Shown here: in pieces, positions 1-10,751 of the stretch
Numbering within the stretch: the stretch's first letter is position 1
How the letters are laid out: every line of letters begins with the position of its first letter
Notes under the pieces: generated by a model
The model's input: the letters and a program-made list of their open reading frames with translations, nothing else
What the model was told of the DNA's origin: nothing
The model's database searches: none
Made by a program: the position numbers and the translations under genes
Assembly: GCA_028826165.1 (NCBI GenBank)
Contig: JAPDFW010000117.1
Span: 79,501 to 143,500 of the forward strand
Direction of reading: 5' to 3'
Source: Anaeramoeba ignava
Lineage: Eukaryota; Metamonada; Anaeramoebidae
Length of the DNA stretch: 64,000 bases

Positions 1-3000
1 TGTAGAAATGATTTAGGTTTTGAAATAATTGAAAAATTAATGAAAGCTGGTGGAAAAATTAATGAACCAGATGTAAATATAAAATTAATTTTAATTTTTA
101 TTTTATTTCTATTATTAAATAAAACAAAATTAAAGGATGTAAATTTATATTTCTTCTCAAAAAAAAAAATTTATTCTTGAATTTAATTTAAAAAGGAAGT
201 AATTTTTCAAATCCAAATTGAAATTGGAATATTTTTTTTTAAAAAAATTTCTAATAATTTCTAATAATTTAGGGAATTTATCCTTATGAATATTCAATTA
301 GGAAAGGAAATTATGAAGTTGTGAAATATTGTGTTGATAATTTTCCAATAATTTTTGAACAAGTATTATTTATTATAATTCCAAAAAAAAAAAAAAAAGC
401 AATCAAACAATTTTTCATTCTTTTCTTTTATATTATTCATTTTATAGATGAAAAATAAATTTAATCAATATCAATTTACAACAACAGAACCGAAAATTAC
501 AAAATTATTACTTAATAGGGTTGATAATATTTCTGTTAGTAAAAAATTTAATTTTAATCTTAATCTCATAAAACAAATATTTACATACATAAACAGAATA
601 AATTTCTTCATTTTTTAGTGAAAACAAATCAAGCTGATGAAGAAATAATTGATTTTTTCCTTTCTAGAGGATATGATATAAATTCAAAAGATGTATTTAT
701 TATTGTTATTTAAAACCTTTTTTTTTTCTAAAATTAACTCTATTAGGAAGTAATTTAATTTATTATTTAATCAAGAAAATTAAATTAATAAAAATTCTAT
801 TTAGTCAGTAAATTCTACTTTAATTTTTTTATTTTTATTTTTATTTCTATTTCTATTTTTTAGGGAAATAGTCTTTTACATTATACTTTTACTCAAAATG
901 CAAGTATTTTGAAATATTTATTATCAAAAGGAGCAGAAATAAATATTTTAGATGTTAGATTTCCTTTTTTCATTAAATATTATTCAAAATTTAAATCTTG
1001 TCTTCTTCTTCTTCTTCTTCTTCTTCTTCTTCTTCTTCTTCTTCTTCTTCTTCTTCTTCTTCTTCTTCTTCTTCTTCTTCTTCTTCTTCTTCTTCTTCTT
1101 CTTCTTCTTCTTCTTCTTCTTCTTCTTCTTCTTCTTCTTCTTCTTCTTCTTCTTCTTCTTCTTCTTCTTCTTCTTCTTCTTCTTCTTCTTTTTTTTTTAT
1201 TTAATAGTCTGTTAGTTTTAAAAAGAAATTGAAATTGTTTTAAAATGAAAAAAAGTTTTGCGAAATTAAAATGATTTTGAAAAATAAAAGGAAGTAAAAG
1301 AAAATATAAATATAATTATAATAAAAATCAAAAAGTTGATCATGATAGTTTTTATATAAATTTAATAGAATAAAACACCTTTTTGGAAAAGTTGGTATTA
1401 TGGATTTGAAGAAGTTAGATATTTTTATCTTGAAAATGGAGCTGATCCAAATTTTTATCCAGTATAAAGATATTTAGAATTTAAATTTTAATTTAATTTT
1501 AATTTTAATTTTAATTTTTTATATTTTATCAATTTAGTCAGTAATTCTTTTTTTAGTTTTGATCAAAAAATAAAAAATTCAAATTTAAATTTTTAAAACA
1601 ATCTTTTTTTTTCTTTTAATAATTTTTTTATAGAGGTTCAATTTAGGATATTGGCCTTTAGAAAACAGACATGAAATTTTAAAGAAATTTATTGAATACG
1701 GAATGTCTTTGGAAAGAATTGTTTGATTTTATATTAATATAATAATAATAATAATATTTTTATTTAGTTTGTGATTTATCTTTCTTTATTTTAAAAAAAA
1801 AAACAAGAAACAATTTTCTTATGATGGAATAAAACCAGAAGAGCTTAAATTTTTATCCAAATATGAAAATGAATATAATTATTTTTTAGATGATTTTAAT
1901 CAATTATTTATTCGAGGAGAGTTTACAGATTTGACTTTTCATTGTTTGGATGGAGATATTGAAGTTCATAAATTAATTTTACTTCTTCGTTTAACTGAGA
2001 AAATTCAAATTCAAAATGAAAATGAAAATGAAAATGAAAATGAAAATAAAAATGAAAATCAAAATAAAAATCAAAATCAAAATGAAATTAAAAATCAAAA
2101 TCAAAATCAAAATCAAAATAAAAATCAAAATCAAAATCAAAATCAAAATCAAAATAAAAATGAAAATCAAAATGAAAATGAAAATGAAAATCAAAATCAA
2201 AATCAAAATCAAAATAAAAATGAAAATCAAAATGAAAATGAAATTAAAAATCAAAATCAAAATCAAAATCAAAATCAAAATCAAAATCAAAATAAAAATC
2301 AAAATCAAAATCAAAATCAAAATCAAAATCAAAATCAAAATCAAAATCAAAATAAAAATCAAAATCAAAATCAAAATGAAAATCAAAATCAAAATGAAAA
2401 TCAAAATCAAAATCAAAATCAAAATCAAAATGAAAATCAAAATCAAATTGAAAATGAATTTAAAAATCAAAATCAAAATCAAAATCAAAATCAAAATCAA
2501 AATCAAAATCAAAATCAAAATCAAAATCAAAATCAAAATCAAAATCAAAATCAAAATCAAAATCAAAATCAAAATGAAAATGAAAATGAAAATGAAAATC
2601 AAAATCAAAATAAAAATCAAAATCAAAATCAAAATAAAAATGAAAATGAAAATGAAAATGAAAATCAAAATCAAAATCAAAATCAAAATGAAAATCAAAA
2701 TCAAAATCAAAATAAAAATCAAAATCAAAATCAAAATCAAAATCAAAATGAAAATGAAAATCAAAATCAAAATCAAAATCAAAATAAAAATCAAAATCAA
2801 AATGAAAATGAAAATGAAAATGAAAATGAATTTGAAAAACAAATGGAAAAAGCTGAAATTATTTTACAAAATCTTCAAAATTATGCAAAAACCAAAAATA
2901 AGAAAAAAATTTTAATATTTATTCAATTTCTTTATTCAACAAAAATTGATAATAATGAATATGAAAAAAATATAAATAAAATTCGAAAAATAAGTGAAGA

Positions 3001-3457
3001 AATTGGACTTTCAAGACAATGGTATCATGAAAAAAAAGGAAAACAAGGATTACTTAAAGATATGAAAAAATTATTTGAAAATGATTTATCAAAAGATTTT
3101 ATAATTATTGTTCAAGAAAAAGAAATTCATGTTCATAAATTAATTCTTGTTGCAAGAAGTGATTTATATAGAGGAATGTTTTTAAGTGTTAAAGATGATT
3201 CTAATAAAGTTCATGATTATAGTTCAAAATCTTTTAATTCAATTCTTTCTTTAATAAAATTTTTATATTTAGATCAAATTGATAATGATTTGGATGAGGA
3301 AATTAAAAAAGAACTTTGTGATTGTGTTGATTATTTTCAATTAAATGAATTTTCAAAAGAAAAATTTATATTTAAAACAAAAAGGAATTGGAAACAAAGA
3401 TTAAAAGCAAAATTTTCAAGAAAAAAGAAAAAATCAAAAAAAATGGAATGGAATTAA
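1..3457 (+). CDS. Ankyrin-repeat / double BTB protein, 5' partial
   Basis: Proposed exons are 1-72, 273-362, 448-538, 619-692, 864-953, 1369-1461, 1634-1720 and 1808-3457; the gene begins before the window. All junctions are GT-AG and keep frame (phase 0 except phase 1 at 538/619). The small exons each encode about one degenerate ankyrin unit, with endings such as YDINSKD, SKGAEINILD and ENGADPNFYP. The last exon holds a first BTB-like module (FTDLTFHCLDGDIEVHKLIL) interrupted by about 280 residues of Asn-Gln/Glu/Lys dipeptides, then a second BTB (SKDFIIIVQEKEIHVHKLIL, YRGMFLSV, SLIKFLYLDQ). The tail is Lys/Arg-rich. BTB-ankyrin proteins are often cullin-3 adaptors or scaffolds; that role is inferred. 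The same ankyrin-plus-two-BTB plan recurs at 45-57 kb and 63 kb. The acceptor at 1807 (CAAG) is the least certain junction. Confidence 0.8.
1000..1190. repeat. (CTT)n microsatellite in an intron
   Basis: About 190 bases of uninterrupted CTT units lie inside the 954-1368 intron of the ankyrin-BTB gene. The poly-Leu, poly-Phe and poly-Ser reading frames here are by-products of the repeat. Confidence 0.97.
2009..2829 (+). repeat. Coding hexanucleotide array (AAAATC/AAAATG)n
   Basis: About 820 bases of six-base units AAAATC, AAAATG and AAAATA lie within the last exon of the ankyrin-BTB gene and translate as (Asn-Gln/Glu/Lys)n. Every unit keeps the frame, so the array is read through to the second BTB domain. 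Other frames on both strands are also open, giving Lys-Ile and Ile-Leu shadows. Confidence 0.95.
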
Positions 3458-3528
3458 ATGGAATTATTTTGAAATTTTATTATTTTGATAACCCAAAAAA
3501 GAAAAAAGAAAAAAGAAAAAAGAATTTC

Positions 3529-4936
3529 TTAATCAAATTTTTTTTCATTTTTTACTTCTCTTTGATTTCTTACTTCTCCTTCATTTCTGAATCTTCTTCC
3601 ACTAATATTGATTATTCTGAGTATATTTCTTAAAAAAAAACCAATTCCAACAATAAGAGAAAAATAAGAATAATTCAAACTAAATGTTTCAGTCAAATAA
3701 ATTTTTAAATATTCTTTTTCTTGAAATTTTAAAAATGCCATTATATAAAATCCCAAACAAATGAAGTTGTAAATTGCAGACATAAATGTTTGAGTGGAAG
3801 TTCTTTTTAAATTAAATATTAAATCAAATATTAAATATTAAATATCAAATATTAAATATTAAATATTAAATATTAAATAATAAATATTAAATATTAAATT
3901 AAATATTAAATAATTAATATTAAATATTAAATATTAAATATCAAATATTAAATATTAAATAATAAATATTAAATATTAAATCAAATATTAAATAATAAAT
4001 ATTAAATATTAAATATTAAATAATAAATAATAAATATTAAATATTAAATATTAAATATTAAATAATAAATATTAAATAATAAATATTAAATATTAAATAT
4101 TAAATATTAAATATTAAATATTAAATATTAAATATTAAATATTAAATATTAAATATTAAATATTAAATATTAAATATTAAATATTAAATATTAAATATTA
4201 AATATTAAATATTAAATATTAAATATTAAATATTAAATATTAAATATTAAATATTAAATATTAAATATTAAATATTAAATATTAAATATTAAATATCAAA
4301 TATTAAATATTAAATATTAAATTAAATATTAAATCAAATATCAAATATTAAATTAAATATTAAATATTAAATCAAATATTAAATATTTACAAAAGTCTGA
4401 ATAAAGGAGAACTTGTCATTCTAAATGGGATTAAAATATTCACAAAACAACCTATAAGTTGAATTAAAATGAAAGTAATAATTAAAAGAAAGAATAAATC
4501 TGGAACATTTTCTTTCAAAGGAAAAATAACACCAAAAATCATGAAAAAATAAGGAAAATTTGATAAAAATATATTGAAAAAAGAGAAAGAAGAAAATCTT
4601 TGAGTAATTAACTTCAAAATATTTAAAAAAATTGATAATAATCTGAGAATAATTAAAAAGAATTTTAAAGAATCAAAACATTGAAAAGCAGTTAAACCAA
4701 TTAAAGCTTGATAAATTGTTTTAATCAAAACAAAAAACCTAAATTTTAAATAAAAAAAATTAATTTTTTCTTAAATTTTTTTTTTTGTTTACCATCCAAT
4801 AAAAAGTAACAAATAAATTGGTAAAATTATCCCAGAAAAATGAAAGTCTAAAAATCTATATTTAATTTTTAAAAGGAAATTTATTTAAAATTTTGATTTA
4901 AGAAAAGAAAAACAAAAATTACTTAATTTGGAACAT
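3529..4936 (-). CDS. Multi-pass membrane protein, four exons
   Basis: Exons, in coding order, are 4936-4923, 4855-4793, 4738-4391 and 3802-3529, giving 232 residues. All three introns are phase 2 with GT-AG ends and join cleanly (MFQIK|FLDFHFSG, FIGW|FFVLIK, PLFRLL|TSTQTF). The product has five or more hydrophobic segments (such as IILPIYLLLF, FFLIILRLLSIFL, FFLLIITFILIQL and FSLIVGIGFFL) and a charged Arg/Glu/Lys-rich C-terminus. The opening DFHFSG...LPIYLL is loosely like the start of TMEM185-type proteins, but this is weak and I assign no function. The third intron (3803-4390) is almost entirely a 7-bp satellite. The start is divergent from the CH-FN3 gene, 92 bp away. Confidence 0.7.
3812..4386. 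repeat. 7-bp satellite (ATTAAAT)n in an intron
   Basis: About 575 bases of tandem ATTAAAT with occasional ATCAAAT or ATAAAT variants fill nearly all of the 3803-4390 intron of the membrane protein gene. Confidence 0.95.
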
Positions 4937-5028
4937 AAATTGAAAAAAATTTTAAAAAAAGGAAAAAAATGATTTTATTTTTTTTCATTTTTTTCATTTT
5001 TTTTATTATTTTTATTATTTAAATTTAA

Positions 5029-8000
5029 ATGAATTTGGTTCAAACTCCAAAATCAAAAAGATCTAAAAAATTAGGAAATGCAAAAGTAAAAAAAAAATTT
5101 ATTGAAAAATTATAAATAAAAACCAAATAAATTTAATTAAAAAAAAAAACAATAAAAAAAAGTTTCTTATAAATTGGTGTAATTGGAAATTATCTGTAAA
5201 AAATTTGAAAATTAACAATATTAAAGAAGATTTTAATAACGGACTTTTATTGATTCAACTTGCTGAAATTGTTTCAAAGAAAAAATGTTTATTAAAATAT
5301 AAAGAAAAACCTAAAAATAAAAGAGAAAATACTGAAAATTGTTCAAATGCACTAAGTTTTCTTAGAAGTCTTGGTGTTATTGATACAAGAAATTTGGCAA
5401 TAAATTCAAATGGTATAATTATAGCCAAAATTATTCCTTATTTTGTTCTCGTTCTGTTTTAATTACTTTATATTTATAGATATTGTTAATGGTGATGAAA
5501 AAAAAATATTAGAATTGATTCAATCTATCATTTTAAAATTTGAGTTATTAAGATTTAGTTTGTCTCAGAAAACTACAAAATTTGGAACTTATAATTATTT
5601 GATTCCTTTGGAATCTATTCAGAAAAAATTATTGGTTTGGATGCGCAGAAAATGTCAAGAATATAAAATTACGATTGATAATTTTCCATCAAGGTTTTTT
5701 TCAATTATAATTTATAATTTAAAAATCAAATTTATAATTTAATATTCAAATTATTTCAATTATAGTTTTAATGATGGATTAGCTTATTCAGCTTTACTAG
5801 CTTCATATTTTCCTGAATCTATTGATATTACAAAAGCTTGATCCTGTAAATAAAAATCAAATTCAAAATTTAAATTCAAAATTAAAATTAAAATTAAAAT
5901 TAAAATCAAATTCAAATTCAAATTCAAATTCAAATTCAAATTCAAATTCAAATTCAAATTCAATTTAAATTCAAAAATCAAATTTAAATCAAAATTTAAA
6001 TTCAAAATTAAAATTAAATTCTAATCAAAATTTAAATTCAAATTTAAATTCAAATTTAGAAAAATGGAGAATTTAATTTAACTCAAGCCTTTGAATTAGC
6101 AACAAAATTAATGTCTATTCCTAAACTTCTTGAACCCAAAGAAATTATATCAGGAAAAGTTGATTCTTTTTCTCATTTAGTTTATATTTCTCAATTTTAT
6201 AAATATAATAAAGTAATCTTGAAATTAAAATTAAAATTAAAATTAAAATTGGAATTGAAATTGAAAAATTATCAAATTATTTATTTTTTAGAAATTAAAA
6301 ATGAAAAAAGAAAAGGAAAACAATGAAGAAGAAAAAGAAAAAGAAAAAAAGAAAGAAAAAGAAGTTAAAAAACAAACTTATTTAAGAAAATTTTCAAAAA
6401 CTCCAACAAAATTAACATTCAAACAAACTCGAAAATCAGGAAAACATTCAAAAAGTTCACATGCACTTCATAAAAAAGTTGGAAATATGCAAAGTTTTTA
6501 TCAATTTATTCTTTTTAAATATCAAATTAAAATTAGAAAGTTTTAAAATTTATTTTTATTATTAATTTTTTAATTAGAAGAAGAACCAAAAATTAAGTTG
6601 AAAAATATTAATTATTCAAATGATGAAGTTATAGTTGAATGGGAAAATATTAATGAATTAAATTTATCAGGAATTTATGAAGTAAAATATAATTCAATTA
6701 ATAATAAATATTTAAATTAATAATAAATATTTAAATTAATAATAAATATTTAAAATAATAATAAATATTTGAATTAATAATAAATATCCAAAATGATAAT
6801 AAATATCCAAAATAATAATAAATATTTAAAATAATAAATATTTAAAATAATAATAAATATCCAAAATAATAATAATAAATATTTAAAATAATAATAAATA
6901 TTTAAATTAATAATAAATATCCAAAATAATAATAAATATTTAAATTAATAATAAATATTCAAAATAATAATAAATATTTAAATTAATAATAAATATTTGA
7001 ATTAAATAATAAATATTTAAAATAATAATAAATATTTAAAATAATAAGGTTCTTCTTGAAGATCCAATAGGAAATAAACATTCATTCAAAGATATTTCAG
7101 AAACAAAATTAATGATTCAACACTTAAATCCAAAAACAAAATATAAAATTTATATTCGTCTTCAAACAGAAAAAGGAAGTTGGGATATTGAAACAGAAAT
7201 TATTACAGAAAGTATTAAAAAAGAATAATTCCAAAAATTAAATTTAATTTAATTTAATTTGAATTTAATTTGATTTAATTTGATTTTATAAGATTGTTTG
7301 CCAGAAAAAATAGAAGATGTTAAAATGACCCCATCATTTGAATCATGTTTAGTTCAGTGGTATTTACCCAAAGACTCAAAAAGTGTAGTTTCGTATTATG
7401 AACTTCAAATTTATGAAGAAGAAGATGAAAAATATTTAGAAAACACAGTTAATAATGAAATTGTATTAAGAAATTTATTAATGGGAACAAAATATTCTTT
7501 TAGAATAAGATCTTTTAATGAAAAAGGAAACTCAGAATGGAGTAATTTTTATCATTTCAGAACAATGTTTAGTTTGGTTCCTTCTATTGTTTATGAAATC
7601 AAATGTGAAAAAATTGATGAAAATCGAAAAATGGTTCAATGGAATTTTCCAAATTCAGAAAATTTTCCAATTGATTATTTTCAATTAGATATTAATGGAA
7701 TGATTATTGAATATCTTGTGGATAATTTTTATGAAATTGAAAATTGTGAAAATGATAAAAAATATACAATCAAAGTTCGATCACATAATAATAATGGTAT
7801 CAAAATCAAAATATTTAAATAAAAATATCTAAATCAAAATATCTAAATAAAAATATTAAAATAGAAATATTTAAAATAGAAATATTTAAATCAAAATATT
7901 AAAATCAAAATATTTAAATCAAAATATTTAAATCAAAATATTTAAATCAAAATATTTAAATAGAAATATTCAAATAGAAATATCAAAATCAAAATATTAA

Positions 8001-9260
8001 AATAAATATTTAAATAGAAATATTTAAAATAGAAATATTTAAATCAAAAATATTTAAATCAAAATATTTAAATCAAAATATTTAAATCAAAATATTTAAA
8101 TCAAAATATTTAAATCAAAATATTTAAAATAGAAATATTTAAATCAAAATATTTAAATCAAAATATCAAAATCAAAATATTTAAATAGAAATATTTAAAA
8201 TCAAAATATTTAAATCAAAATATCTAAATAAAAATATTTAAATCAAAATATTTAAATCAAAATATTTAAATCAAAATATTTAAATCAATATTATTTAAAT
8301 CAAAAATATTTAAAATAGAAATATTTAAATAAAAATATTTAAAATAGAAATATTCAAAATAGAAATATTCAAATATAAATATTAAAATAGAAATATTTAA
8401 AAGAAATATTTAAAAGAAATATTTAAAATCAAAATATTTAAAATAATATTCAAAATAAATATAACTTCAATTTAGGATTTTCTGAATGGTCAATGGAACA
8501 AACAATTCCAACAAATAGTAATCAAGCAAAATTAAAGCAATGTATTGCTCAAAATAATCAAGTGTATTTGAATTGGGAATATCAAATCAATTATCCAAAA
8601 ATTGAATATAGTGAAATATATTTAATTAATTCTTTTTTTGGATTTGAAAGATTTATTGGATGCAAAAAAAACTCAATTATTATCAACAATTTAACTACAA
8701 ATAAAGATTATATTGTTTATATCAGAAATTTTGATGGTAAATTTTATTCTGAATGGAGTTCAAATTATAAGTTTAAAACATTAAGGAATTCTGAAGGAGA
8801 AAAAATAAATTTTGAAAATATAAAAATTTCTGAATTTCAAAATCAAATGAAAGATTATGAAAAGAATAGGATTCATCAATATCCAAAAATTTCAACAAAT
8901 TACACTGAAAGATCTAATTCAAATACAAAATCCAATTCAAATTCAAATTCAAATTCAAATTTAAATTCAAATTCAAATTTAAATTCTGATTTAAATTCAG
9001 ATTCTATTTCAGTGAATATTGATCTTGATGAAAAAAAAGATTCGCAAGATTTTGGAGAATCACCAAATATGTGGGAAAATATTGATGTTGAGAAATTTAT
9101 TCATGAAAAAATTGAAGATGTTAAAAATGTACCTAAAGTGAAAAATAAAAATGAAATTGATTATGATGATGATTGGGAAAGTTTAAGTCCTCAAGAACAA
9201 TCTCCTCGGTTATTTCAACCAATTTCACCTGAAGATGATAGAGAAAATAATTTTGATTGA
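5029..9260 (+). CDS. Tandem calponin-homology (CH) plus fibronectin-III protein
   Basis: Proposed exons are 5029-5085, 5163-5412, 5480-5693, 5766-5845, 6060-6212, 6292-6493, 6578-6681, 7049-7211, 7293-7796 and 8476-9260. Two CH domains open the protein (FLINWCNWKL, NNGLLLIQLAEI, then KKLLVWMRRKCQEY, FNDGLAYSALLASYFPES and ELATKLMSIPKLLEP), an arrangement typical of actin-binding modules. A Lys/Glu-rich linker follows, then four fibronectin-III domains marked by VIVEWE...YIRLQTEKGSW, CLVQWYLP...RIRSFNEKGNSEWS, KMVQWNFP...KVRSHNNNGFSEWS and VYLNWEY...YIRNFDGKFYSEWS. The C-terminus is Ser-Asn-rich and acidic. A one-base frameshift interrupts CH2 at about 5836, and the following LDP is out of frame. 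The last intron is 679 bp of repeat. Role: probable cytoskeletal linker (inference). Confidence 0.85.
6682..7048. repeat. Intron made of AATAATAAATATTTAA-type repeats
   Basis: This intron splits the first fibronectin-III domain and consists of imperfect units of about 16 bp, with AAAATAATAATAAATATTT variants. The splice GAA|GTAAAA...AAG|GTT restores the strand order expected of the domain (GIYE|VLLEDP). Confidence 0.85.
7797..8475. repeat. Intron made of AAATATTTAAATC-type repeats
   Basis: This 679-bp intron is nearly pure AAATATTTAAATC or AAATATTTAAATAG units. It separates the end of the third fibronectin-III domain (HNNNG) from the EWS signature in the last exon; the phase 1 junction regenerates Gly. 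Confidence 0.85.
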
Positions 9261-9339
9261 AAAAGAAAAAAACAATTATTTTTTTTTGTTCATTTTTGAT
9301 CAATTTAAATAAATGATTTAAGTATTTTTTTTATTGGAA

Positions 9340-10405
9340 TTTTTTTGTGGAATTTTTATTAAATTGATTATTAAATTGATTTTAAATTGATTTTAAATTG
9401 ATTTTAAATTGATTTTAAATTGATTTTAAATTGATATTAAATTGATTTTAAATTGATTTTAAATTGATTTTAAATTGATTTTAAATTGATTTTAAATTGA
9501 TTTTAAATTGATTTTAAATTGATTTTAAATTGATTTTAATTTGATTTTAAATTGGTTTTAAATTGATTTTAAATTGATTTTAAATTGATTATAAATTGAA
9601 TATTAAATTGATTTTTAAATCGATTTTAAATTGATTTTAAATTGATTATTAAATTGATTTTAAATTGATTTTAAATTTTGATTGTTAAATTGATTTTAAA
9701 TTGATTATTAAATTGATTTTAAATTGATTTTAAATTTTGATTGTTAAATTGATTTTAAATTGATTTTAATTTGATTTTAAATTGATTTTAATTTGATTTT
9801 AATTTGATTTTAAATTGATTTTAAATTGATTATTAAATTGGTTTTAAATTGATTTTAAATTAATTATTAAATTGATATTAAATTGATTTTAAATTGATTT
9901 TAAATTGATTTTAAATTGATTATTAAATTGATTTTAAATTGATTATTAAATTGATTTTAAATTGATTTTAAATTGATTTTAAATTGATTTTAAATTGATA
10001 TTAAATTGATATTAAATTGATTTTTAAATCGATTTTAAATTGATTTTAAATTGATTTTAAATTGATATTAAATTGATTTTAAATTGATTTTAAATTGATT
10101 ATTAAATTGATTATAAATTGAATATTAAATTGATTTTTAAATCGATTTTTAAATTAATTTTTAAATTGATTTTAAATTGATTTTAAATTGATATTAAATT
10201 GCTTATTAAATTGATTTTAAATCGATTTTAAATTAATTTTTAAATTGATTTTAAATTGATTTTAAATTGATTATAAATTGATTTTAAATAGATTTTAAAT
10301 TGATTTTAAATAGATCTTAAATTGATATTAAATTGATTTTAAATTGATTTTAAATTGATTTTAAATTGATTTTAAATTGATTTTTAAATAGATTTTTAAA
10401 TTTTT
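9340..10405. repeat. Intergenic 11-bp minisatellite (TTGATTTTAAA)n
   Basis: About 1.05 kb of tandem 11-bp units TTGATTTTAAA with ATTATTAAA and TTTTTAAA variants lies between the CH-FN3 gene and the PH-like-repeat gene. No reading frame crosses it. The rest of the gap, 10406-10751, is T-rich with ttttcatttttt elements and probably holds the promoter of the downstream gene. Confidence 0.95.
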
Positions 10406-10751
10406 GATTGTTTTTATTTGTTGAATTTTCTTAAAATTGAATAAACCAATTTTTTTTTTATTGATCAAAAATTAATTAAATTAAAAATTATTTTTTTTCA
10501 CTTTTTATTTTATTAATTAAATTTAAATTTAAATGCCACTTCATTACTTTTTCTTTTTTCTTTTTTTTAAATGAAAAAAATTATTCAAAAAAATTATTTT
10601 TCATTTTTTTTCTTTTCATTTTTATTTTCTTTTATTTTCTTTAATTTAATTTTTTTTTCTTTAATTTTATTTAATTTTTTTTGCTATATAAAAAAAAAAA
10701 CCTTTAAAACTTTAAAAAAAAACTGTTTTTTTTTCTTTTCTTTTCTTTAAA

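Noticed and set aside
747-805. Possible extra ankyrin exon inside the 693-863 intron (NLIYYLIKKIKLIKILF)
   Set aside because: It resembles a repeat unit but cannot be joined in frame with the available acceptor; skipping it gives a perfect ankyrin junction. It may be a decayed exon.
909-1232. Poly-Leu, poly-Phe and poly-Ser open frames
   Set aside because: They are the three frames of a CTT microsatellite inside an intron whose flanking exons splice in frame.
1991-2915. Lys-Ile and Ile-Leu frames overlapping the Asn-Gln array
   Set aside because: Shadows of the coding hexanucleotide repeat; only the Asn-Gln frame connects to the BTB domains.
9340-10405. CRISPR-like array
   Set aside because: Units are 11 bp with no spacers; it is a eukaryotic minisatellite.
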